Below are positions 1 through 6,295 of a stretch of 11,385 bases of DNA, piece after piece. Origin of the DNA: a bacterium (GTDB taxonomy: Bacteria > Vulcanimicrobiota > CADAWZ01); assembly GCA_024409025.1 (NCBI GenBank), contig JAKSUM010000014.1, positions 1 through 11,385 of the forward strand, read 5' to 3'. The position numbers were made by a program, and so were the translations under genes. Numbering within the stretch: position 1 is the stretch's first letter; each line of letters opens with the position of its first letter. The notes beneath the pieces are model-generated. The model saw nothing but the letters and a program-made list of their open reading frames with translations, was not told the DNA's origin and ran no database searches.

Positions 1-683
1 TCGCATTAGTTCTTGCAAAGGAAAAAAAATACGGAGACGCCATAGCCGAATTCGAAACAGCAGCAAATATGAACCCGTCAGACGGAGAATCGCTTTACGC
101 AATAGGCCTCATCTGCTCATCATCATCAGACGAGTCATTCAAAAATAAGGGTATGGAGGCATTCAGGAAATGCGCAATGACTCAGACCCAATATGCGGCG
201 CTTGCAAGGGAAAAGCTCGGAGAATCCTCACCTGTTCAGGCATCAGAAGGCATAAGTCTGCAGGCTCCAGCATCAATAACAGCAGAAAGCCCTGAAGGCG
301 ACATATCAATATCAATACCTTCAGGATGGACAGAGGTTCCTTCTCAGGATGAGGGAAGCAAATATCTCTGGATTATGTCAAATCTTGAAAAAGGAATACT
401 TTTTACAGTGTACAAGCCCTTCTCCACCCCCAAAAAGGGAGCTGATGCCGCAGAATCGGAAATATCATCAAGGACAAAGGGTCTCTCAGGAACGTCAAAA
501 TCAAAAGCGTCAATAAACGGCAGGGAATTTTCCGTTGCCGAAGGGACCTCCGGAGCAGGCAGGACAAGAAAAATATTCGCAGCCTTTTACGGTGGGAAAG
601 TCTATATGTTTGAAGCCGAATATCCAAAAAAAGAAAATTCGGCAGATATAGACTCCCTGATGAATACTGCGGAGATTAAATAG
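1..683 (+). CDS. TPR protein with DcrB/PsbP-like C-terminal region (5' truncated by window edge)
   Basis: The reading frame is already open at base 3 and ends at TAG 681-683, so the gene starts before the window. Met at base 69 is internal. The first visible 37 residues fit one tetratricopeptide repeat (Ala-rich helix, Lys-Lys-Tyr-Gly-Asp-Ala-Ile, then Ala-Asn-Met-Asn-Pro-Ser), and a second degenerate helical repeat follows. After a Ser/Ala-rich linker comes about 125 residues beginning ISISIPSGWTEV. This short strand-rich region resembles the DcrB/DUF1795/PsbP fold, where a 'P-x-G-W' turn opens the domain. TPRs mediate protein-protein contacts, and such domains are often on lipoproteins or periplasmic proteins, but the N-terminus that would show export is missing. 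The stop codon lies 2 nt before the next gene, so the two are almost certainly co-transcribed. The TPR call is fairly safe; the C-terminal fold is a weak similarity judged by eye. Confidence 0.8.
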   Translation, partial: ALVLAKEKKYGDAIAEFETAANMNPSDGESLYAIGLICSSSSDESFKNKGMEAFRKCAMTQTQYAALAREKLGESSPVQASEGISLQAPASITAESPEGDISISIPSGWTEVPSQDEGSKYLWIMSNLEKGILFTVYKPFSTPKKGADAAESEISSRTKGLSGTSKSKASINGREFSVAEGTSGAGRTRKIFAAFYGGKVYMFEAEYPKKENSADIDSLMNTAEIK

Positions 684-685
684 AC

Positions 686-2545
686 ATGATTAGAAAAACA
701 GCATTAATAGCCGCATCCCTGATGCTTATGGCATCAAATGCCTCGTATGGTGCAAGCCTCTCGGGCAATACCGACCTGCAGACCAAATCGCACGAAGAGA
801 TAAAAAAGGCGGCGGGGAAAAAGGAAGAAGAAAATAAGAAAGTAAAAACGGAGATAAGGAACAGGACCATAGGGGCTGTCTCACATGTCTCCGGTAGCGG
901 CAAGGCAAATGCCTCTTTTTATGACATGCCTCTTTATAACTCCGGAATGCTCAGAAAAATAAAGGTTTCCAACGGAAGCGGGCTATCACTTAACTCAAAA
1001 TATCCCTTCGCATCAGGGGCATCCTTCACTTCCGATACGCTGATAAGCGCAAAATACTCATTTTCCGACTGCATTTCCGCAGGCATTTCCGCAGGCATAT
1101 TCACCTGCATGGATTCCGATGACCATAACTCGGAAGGGAAGCCGATACAGAGGCCGTCAAGAGTTATGGGAACAAACACCCCATATTCAAACAGGACAAT
1201 GCTGTATCAGGATGACAGATCATCGTGGCTGCCAGGCGCAATGCAATATCTCGACAGCGCCTATGTGGAGGTTAAGGGCAGGCATTCCTACTGCAAAGCT
1301 GAAGCCGGCAATATAAAGCCCTCATCAGGGAAAAAATACTGCAAATTCATAAACACAAACTGGTTTCTGTTCAAATCGCCGCACTCACAATACTCAAGAT
1401 TCGGGAGGATGTCCGATCTTGACGCCCTTTACACGTCAAGCCCGGCGGACACGAGGACATACGACTACGGAGCAAGGATATCAGGCAAGTCAAACGATTT
1501 CTACTATGAATTATTCTCCCTGTCATATGACAAGGGTCCACATGAGCCGGAAACCTACGGCAGATACTGTGGAGCAAGCCTTGGGATAGCTTCAGAAAAG
1601 CTGAGGATAGGAACGATAATAGCAAAGGGCTGTGCTGATTTTTTAGGGGATGAAGCCGAAAACGGAAAAAATTCTGCAGTCATGAATTCCCTGTCCTTCC
1701 ACGGGGAATATGACATGACTGACTCATTGTCAGCGTTTTTCATGACGTCCCATACGGATTACAGGGAGGACGGACGGAACACAGGGAACACGTACGGAGG
1801 CGGAGCCTTCTGCGCAGGGCTTGCCCTTTCATCTCCTGACATGATGAGAACCGCAAAAATCTCCTGGCAGAGAGTATCTCCGGATTACGATCCTCTGGGA
1901 TACCATAAGGCATCAGTATTCCACAATAACTATCAAGGCATAAATATAGAGCTTTCAGGATGCTGGGGAAATGCCGAGGACAGAAAGAAAAAACGCAACT
2001 GCGCATCACTAAAATATTATGACTTGAGCCAGATCGACCCTTCAGCCTCTTCCGCATCAGGAAGCGGCCGCTACATATATGGCGATTACTTTTTCAAGGA
2101 AACAGGAGACGGGGCTAAAGGTAAAATAAAAATGCTTACGCCCTCAGTAAACATATACCTAAGAAATCTAAATCTTTCAGCAGGCGCGGAATACGAAAAA
2201 ATGAGGCTTTACAGGCCCGAGGACTCTGCCGGACTAAGATACAGAAAAAACATAGACAACTATTCCGTATGGGCATCATGGAGCATAGACGACAGATGGA
2301 CTCTGACAGGAGGCTACAGGGAGACAAATTTCGGAGGAGAATGGATCTCCGGAGGGGCAGTCATTCCTTCGCTCCAGAAGCTTTCAATGCCGAAAATAGA
2401 GGTTGCATACAAAAATGGGGAATATTTCTCATCATGCATCCATGCCGAATTTCCAGATTTCCATGATATGACAAAAAACACGGAAGGATATCTCAATGAC
2501 TGGCATGGCTCAACAGTATATATTGACACCTCGTTTAAATTCTGA
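686..2545 (+). CDS. Predicted secreted outer-membrane beta-barrel protein, unknown function
   Basis: This is a 619-residue protein with a clear Sec signal peptide: MIRK, a hydrophobic stretch to about residue 17, and likely cleavage after Ala-Ser-Tyr-Gly (residue 22). A Lys/Glu-rich segment (about residues 33-58) follows. The rest is rich in Gly, Ser, Tyr and aromatic residues, with alternating polar/hydrophobic strands and no long hydrophobic helix, as in outer-membrane barrels. The C-terminus is VYIDTSFKF: alternating residues with a terminal Phe, the usual recognition signal for the Bam assembly machinery. I do not recognise a named family; porin or adhesin-like are both possible. Ten cysteines are spread through the chain, which is many for a barrel. 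A small in-frame duplication gives Ile-Ser-Ala-Gly twice (about 1074-1097). GGAG at 671-674 is a plausible Shine-Dalgarno. It follows the TPR gene by 2 nt and ends at a terminator, so the pair may form one envelope function. Confidence 0.75.
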   Translation: MIRKTALIAASLMLMASNASYGASLSGNTDLQTKSHEEIKKAAGKKEEENKKVKTEIRNRTIGAVSHVSGSGKANASFYDMPLYNSGMLRKIKVSNGSGLSLNSKYPFASGASFTSDTLISAKYSFSDCISAGISAGIFTCMDSDDHNSEGKPIQRPSRVMGTNTPYSNRTMLYQDDRSSWLPGAMQYLDSAYVEVKGRHSYCKAEAGNIKPSSGKKYCKFINTNWFLFKSPHSQYSRFGRMSDLDALYTSSPADTRTYDYGARISGKSNDFYYELFSLSYDKGPHEPETYGRYCGASLGIASEKLRIGTIIAKGCADFLGDEAENGKNSAVMNSLSFHGEYDMTDSLSAFFMTSHTDYREDGRNTGNTYGGGAFCAGLALSSPDMMRTAKISWQRVSPDYDPLGYHKASVFHNNYQGINIELSGCWGNAEDRKKKRNCASLKYYDLSQIDPSASSASGSGRYIYGDYFFKETGDGAKGKIKMLTPSVNIYLRNLNLSAGAEYEKMRLYRPEDSAGLRYRKNIDNYSVWASWSIDDRWTLTGGYRETNFGGEWISGGAVIPSLQKLSMPKIEVAYKNGEYFSSCIHAEFPDFHDMTKNTEGYLNDWHGSTVYIDTSFKF

Positions 2546-2550
2546 CAAAC

Positions 2551-2575
2551 AAAGGCCGGACATCCGGCTTTTTTT
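2551..2575 (+). terminator. Intrinsic terminator after the beta-barrel gene
   Basis: GCCGG and CCGGC pair around an ACAT loop, extended by a G-T pair and A-T pairs from the preceding AAA, and are followed directly by a run of seven T. It starts 5 nt after the stop codon of the barrel gene and should end the TPR/barrel transcript. Confidence 0.85.
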
Positions 2576-2581
2576 ATATGA

Positions 2582-2819
2582 GTTTACAGGGCATTCAAAG
2601 GGCTTGAAAAAGGAATTTGCAATAATATTGCAAATTCTATTTAGATAGACCACAATGCAGCTATAAACATAACGACTAAGGGTAAACGAATAGCATTATC
2701 AAAATACAAATACCGCTGGGCGAGCGGGAATATACGCTTGTGGAGAACATGTAAGACCTTATTGTTTCAGTAACAGGCAGCGTTCGTTGAAGCAGGAAGC
2801 CCCCACTTCAAGTCTTTAG
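2582..2819 (+). pseudogene. tnpB: tnpB 3' remnant (IS200/IS605-family RNA-guided nuclease), frameshifted
   Basis: Only the C-terminal ~80 codons remain, split over frames. From 2700 to the TAG at 2817-2819 one frame gives NTAGRAGIYACGEHVRP and then SLKQEAPTSSL, the characteristic tail of TnpB proteins. From 2651 another frame gives HNAAINI, the segment after the third RuvC Asp (DRDxNAAxNI). Just upstream, TTA GAT AGA at 2641-2649 encodes Leu-Asp-Arg in a third frame, so about two bases of the catalytic Asp codon are missing. Further upstream TGC AAT AAT and TGC AAA TTC TAT (2618-2640), separated by two extra bases, would make the Cys-x-x-Cys half of the zinc finger followed by Lys-Phe-Tyr. 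Upstream of about 2618 the match is only suggestive. At least three frameshifts and loss of the 5' ~80% mean no functional protein. The RuvC I and II regions are absent. The remnant starts within ~10 nt of the preceding terminator, so the left end has been deleted. Confidence 0.85.
2613..2637. repeat. Perfect 25-bp palindrome (12-bp arms, 1-nt centre)
   Basis: GAATTTGCAATA, one A, then TATTGCAAATTC is a perfect inverted repeat. It lies in the tnpB remnant about 40 nt after the barrel-gene terminator and 230 nt before the cyclase start. No T-run follows, so it is not an intrinsic terminator. The core TTGCAATA-A-TATTGCAA looks like a dimeric regulator site, but it could instead be RNA secondary structure inherited from the element. 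The two TGC codons inside it coincide with the proposed TnpB zinc-finger cysteines, so part of the symmetry may be chance. Confidence 0.6.
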
Positions 2820-2842
2820 GCCAAGTAATGGGAGTGCGTCAC
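2799..2842 (+). mobile_element. Right end of IS200/IS605-type element / relic omega-RNA 3' hairpin
   Basis: Immediately over and after the tnpB stop codon is the layout typical of these right ends: GAAGC plus a C-run, ACTT, a loop containing the TAG stop, AAGT, GGGAG, and a terminal GTCAC. ACTT (2805-2808) pairs with AAGT (2823-2826), and the C-run pairs with GGG (2830-2832) across a 3-nt bulge (AAT), which suggests the stem is already decaying. In intact elements this region is the 3' scaffold of the guide (omega) RNA used by TnpB, and the guide begins just after the boundary, here about 2843. The exact boundary at 2842 is inferred from the pattern. Confidence 0.65.
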
Positions 2843-2851
2843 ACAGTACAA

Positions 2852-2858
2852 AAGGCGG
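2852..2858 (+). promoter_or_regulatory. Ribosome-binding site deciding the cyclase start
   Basis: AAGGCGG lies 8 nt before ATG 2867-2869. The in-frame ATG at 2828 lies inside the transposon right-end hairpin, and nothing before it resembles a Shine-Dalgarno (the sequence is GGCCAAGTA). The site therefore supports the shorter 900-residue product. Confidence 0.65.
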
Positions 2859-2866
2859 TTTATTTT

Positions 2867-5569
2867 ATGACCCAGAGGCAGACAAAAAGCGTATCGCTAA
2901 TTATGTGCATCATCCTGGCATTAAATGCAACATGGGCATTTGTCACTCTTTTAAATTCGGAATATGTCAAGACGGAATTCAACGTTCTGCTTTATGTATC
3001 TCTTCTGATAGCGGCCGTCCTTATGGAAATGGCGGCAAAAGAGGCACCTTACCTAGGATATGTAAGCATAGCGCTGCCTGTATACATATTTACTGCAGTA
3101 TATCCATCGCTGGGAGGATGGCCCGGAGCAATTATCATGGCAACAATAGGGATAACTGCCAGAAGCTTTATAGTAAACGGCCAGCCGATATTTTACAAGC
3201 TTGCAGATCTGTCATCATCTCTGCTTGCAGTCTGCTTCGCAATTCTCCCGTTTAACATAATGCTCCCAGGATGCAAGGCGGATCCGGGAGCCTTCAGCGA
3301 ACCTGTCAAAAAAGCGTTCGCATCACTGTCGGAAACAGGAAGCATAGACGCCTCCTTTATCTGGGCTTTTATACTTTCAGCCGGAATATTCTGGCTTACG
3401 GACGTCATATGCACGACATCATCAGCATCGTTCATAGGAGACGCCATTACCCATTGGAACAAGGTAAGAAATAAAATAAGATTCTTTTATTTCATATCCT
3501 TTTCAATATCATTTCTTGCGTATGTCTGCGCCGCATCCTGTAAAAACTCATACTGGTCCATGTTCTTCCCAGTGTCACTTCTTGCGGCAATGTATTTCTG
3601 TCTCACCGGAGTACTTGCGGAAGAAGAGAAAATAGATACTGAAGAGATCGCTCAAAATCTGGCGAAAGCTGAAGCGGACAGGGACAAGTTTGAGGAGTCA
3701 TATTTAAAGGCGAGCTCCGATCTGAACAAGAAGGTTGATGAAATATCAGTCATACATGAAATGAACAAATCGCTTGCCTCATGTTCCACAATGGACGAAG
3801 CCGCATCCATCGTGATGTCCATGATAAGAAAATTCGTAAGATATCAGACCTGCATACTGTTTCTTGTAAACAAAAAGGGGCAGCTCATCCCGTTCAAATC
3901 CGATTCGCCGTATGCAAACAGAATAACCACAGGTATGATGGCAGGGGACAGGGAAAGCATAGTCGCAACATCCGCATTGTCAAAATCGCCATCATTTATA
4001 ACAGGGGAAGAGCCTGAAGGCGAGATGCGGGCAGGAGCGCCTCTTTTTGACACGGAGCTTTCCGCCATAAGCGTTCCTTTCTTTATCAAAAAGGAGCTTA
4101 TGGGCGTCCTTTACATAGGAAGCAACAAAAAAAGCGCCTACAGCGGCAAACACATGAATATTTTCGTGACGCTGATGATTTCTGCAGCCATATCAATAGA
4201 GTCGGTACAGCTTTACGAAGAGAAGGAAAGCTCTCTGGCAGGAGCCCAGAAGCTCAATTCAAACCTTGAAAAGGCTCTTGCCCAAGCCAAGCTTCTCAAT
4301 GAATTCGGGAAGCATCTCGTAAGCACTCTGAAGACAGAGGAAATACTTGATTATGCGGCATCACAGATAGAAAAGCTTATAGAGTACGAGACACTTATAA
4401 TATTCTCGCTCCCAAAGGACGACGACGGTAAAGCAAAGATAGCCGTGCCAAAAAGAACAAAAGGCCCCTATGCGGAAACACTTGCGGAAATATCATACAA
4501 TGCGTCTGAAGGAATGCTCGGCTGGGTCATATCAAACAGGCAGCCTGTCCTGTTCGGAAATAAGACAAATAAAACAAACCATCCGAATCTCATTGAAAAC
4601 GAGCCTTCATCCCTAATAGTGCCTATGGTGCTTGACGGAGAGGTAACCGGAATAGTCTATATAGGAAGCGACAAGGAAAATACCTATAATGAAAATTCGC
4701 TAAATACAGTATCTACCATGGCATATCAGACGGCAATGGCGCTTAAAAACGCTGATCTGTATGAAAAAATGGTCGCGCTTGCAATAACGGACGGACTTAC
4801 AGGCCTGTATACGCACCGGTACTTCAAGGAAAGGCTGGCGGAGGCATGCAAAGAGTATGAAAGAACCCGCAAGCCGTTCTCACTCATTATGATAGATACG
4901 GACAATTTCAAAAATTACAATGACACGCTCGGACATCCTGAAGGCGACAAGCTTCTCAAGGCAATAGCGACGATCATAAAAAAATACTGCAGAGACACGG
5001 ATATTGTGGCAAGATACGGCGGAGATGAATTTGCAGTAGTCCTTAAAGAGTCTGATAAGGAAAATTCAGTAAAAGTTGCCGAAAGGATAAGGGAAGCTTT
5101 CGCAAACGCCTTCATGCAGAATAAGGTCAGGGTCACGGCAAGCCTTGGAGTGGCATCATTCCCTGAAGACGCCTCGTCCATGGCAGAATTCCTCGAAGCG
5201 GCAGACAAAGCCCTCTATCAGTCAAAGAACACCGGCAGAAACAAGGTAACCCAGGCCCCGTCAGCAGGAGGAATCAAGGCTGCAGCCCCAGAGACAAAGA
5301 GAATGGGCAGAAAGAGCGAGTTCCTGAACAAGACAAAAGAGCTGTCTCCTGCCCAGCTTCTTGAAATCAGGCAGAGCTATATGCAGAAACTGCAGAGTCA
5401 GCCAACCATTCTGAAAGAAGATAACGAAACAAAGGATGGAGGAGGAAGGTTCCATATTCCTGATGCAGGAAGCCAGAGGACATTCTCCAGATCAAACACG
5501 ACGCAGGTTTTCAATCCGGCACTTCTCAATGGGAAACCACAGCAGCCTCAGGCACCATTCCATCGCTGA
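2867..5569 (+). CDS. Membrane diguanylate cyclase: 8 TM, coiled coil, two GAF, GGDEF
   Basis: This enzyme should make c-di-GMP from two GTP at the inner membrane. I take ATG 2867 as the start (900 aa). The longer in-frame ATG 2828 adds 13 residues that come partly from a transposon end. In the 900-aa numbering, about eight hydrophobic segments lie between residues 6 and 250. A charged coiled coil follows (about 251-300), then GAF 1 (about 305-447) and GAF 2 (about 485-630), each ending in a similar Gly-Val/Ile-Leu/Val-Tyr-Ile-Gly-Ser strand and a linker helix. The GGDEF domain (about 637-795) has the metal site MIDTDNFK (Asp 677), NDTLGHPEGD and an intact GGDEF motif at 718-722. An RxxD inhibitory site (Arg 709, Asp 712) sits the usual five residues upstream, so product inhibition is expected. 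There is no EAL or HD-GYP domain. A polar, Gln/Pro-rich tail of ~105 residues follows. The response regulator begins 21 nt downstream, so this heads a three-gene operon. The input ligand is unknown. Confidence 0.92.
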   Translation: MTQRQTKSVSLIMCIILALNATWAFVTLLNSEYVKTEFNVLLYVSLLIAAVLMEMAAKEAPYLGYVSIALPVYIFTAVYPSLGGWPGAIIMATIGITARSFIVNGQPIFYKLADLSSSLLAVCFAILPFNIMLPGCKADPGAFSEPVKKAFASLSETGSIDASFIWAFILSAGIFWLTDVICTTSSASFIGDAITHWNKVRNKIRFFYFISFSISFLAYVCAASCKNSYWSMFFPVSLLAAMYFCLTGVLAEEEKIDTEEIAQNLAKAEADRDKFEESYLKASSDLNKKVDEISVIHEMNKSLASCSTMDEAASIVMSMIRKFVRYQTCILFLVNKKGQLIPFKSDSPYANRITTGMMAGDRESIVATSALSKSPSFITGEEPEGEMRAGAPLFDTELSAISVPFFIKKELMGVLYIGSNKKSAYSGKHMNIFVTLMISAAISIESVQLYEEKESSLAGAQKLNSNLEKALAQAKLLNEFGKHLVSTLKTEEILDYAASQIEKLIEYETLIIFSLPKDDDGKAKIAVPKRTKGPYAETLAEISYNASEGMLGWVISNRQPVLFGNKTNKTNHPNLIENEPSSLIVPMVLDGEVTGIVYIGSDKENTYNENSLNTVSTMAYQTAMALKNADLYEKMVALAITDGLTGLYTHRYFKERLAEACKEYERTRKPFSLIMIDTDNFKNYNDTLGHPEGDKLLKAIATIIKKYCRDTDIVARYGGDEFAVVLKESDKENSVKVAERIREAFANAFMQNKVRVTASLGVASFPEDASSMAEFLEAADKALYQSKNTGRNKVTQAPSAGGIKAAAPETKRMGRKSEFLNKTKELSPAQLLEIRQSYMQKLQSQPTILKEDNETKDGGGRFHIPDAGSQRTFSRSNTTQVFNPALLNGKPQQPQAPFHR

Positions 5570-5590
5570 AATAAGACAGGAGATAAAAAT

Positions 5591-6295
5591 ATGGACAAGA
5601 AAAAAATACTCGTGGTAGATGACGAGGAAGCCATAGCCGAATTCATAGAGATAAACCTTGTCAGATCTGGATTTGAGGTAATAAAAGCCTTCTGCGGTGA
5701 AGAGGCATTAAAAAAGATAGAGATTGACGATCCGGATCTTGTCGTGCTTGATATAATGATGCCTGACATGGACGGCTTTGAAGTCTGCAAAAAGACAAGA
5801 AAATTTTCAGACGTGCCCATTATAATGCTGACGGCAAGGGATGACGGATACGACAAGGTCATAGGCCTTGAATTTGGCGCTGACGACTATATGACCAAGC
5901 CGTTCAACCCTTGGGAGCTTATAGCCAGAATACAGGCAATTCTGAGAAGAACGGCCAAGAAAGACGCCCAGTCAAAGGACAAAAAAGTACGCTTCGGATG
6001 CATAACAATAGATCCGATGGGAAGAAAAGTATGGAAAAACGATAAGCTCGTGGAGCTGACGCCAAGAGAATATGATATACTGATGCTCTTTTCATCAAAT
6101 CCTGGAATAAGCTTCTCAAGACAGGAAGTACGCCAAAAGATATGGGGGCATGAATTCATAGAGGAAAGAAGCATTGACGTGCATGTAAGAAGGCTGCGCG
6201 ACAAAATAGAGGATTCACCTGAAAATCCGTCCCTCATAATGACGATATGGGGAGTAGGATACAAATCAAATCCTGATGCCTTCGGCAAAAAATGA
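5591..6295 (+). CDS. OmpR/PhoB-family response regulator
   Basis: This 234-residue protein has the standard layout. The receiver domain (about 4-120) has the acidic pair Asp10-Asp11, phosphoacceptor Asp54 in VVLDIMMPDMDG, Thr81 and Lys103 (TKPF). A winged-helix DNA-binding domain (about 130-228) contains LTPREYDIL, the recognition-helix region RSIDVHVRRLRDKI and the terminal hairpin TIWGVGYK. All key phosphorylation residues are present. The start is supported by AGGAG at 5578-5582, 8 nt before ATG. The last bases overlap the kinase start (ATGA, 6292-6295), a common sign of translational coupling between a regulator and its cognate kinase. The domain pattern is close to PhoB/ResD/WalR-like regulators, but target genes cannot be deduced. 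Confidence 0.95.
   Translation: MDKKKILVVDDEEAIAEFIEINLVRSGFEVIKAFCGEEALKKIEIDDPDLVVLDIMMPDMDGFEVCKKTRKFSDVPIIMLTARDDGYDKVIGLEFGADDYMTKPFNPWELIARIQAILRRTAKKDAQSKDKKVRFGCITIDPMGRKVWKNDKLVELTPREYDILMLFSSNPGISFSRQEVRQKIWGHEFIEERSIDVHVRRLRDKIEDSPENPSLIMTIWGVGYKSNPDAFGKK

Noticed and set aside
1074..1097. Two tandem 12-bp copies (ATTTCCGCAGGC)
   Set aside because: This is only a two-copy in-frame duplication adding Ile-Ser-Ala-Gly within the barrel gene. It is too short to be a repeat array or phase-variation tract.
2545..2866. Possible structured housekeeping RNA (6S-like) or riboswitch in the longest gap
   Set aside because: The GC-rich stem and conserved-looking end are better explained by the TnpB C-terminal peptide in three-frame translation and by the IS200/IS605 right-end hairpin.
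5887..6288. Minus-strand ORF of 133 codons opposite the response regulator
   Set aside because: It is the antisense shadow of a fully conserved regulator gene, with no ribosome-binding site and no recognisable domain.
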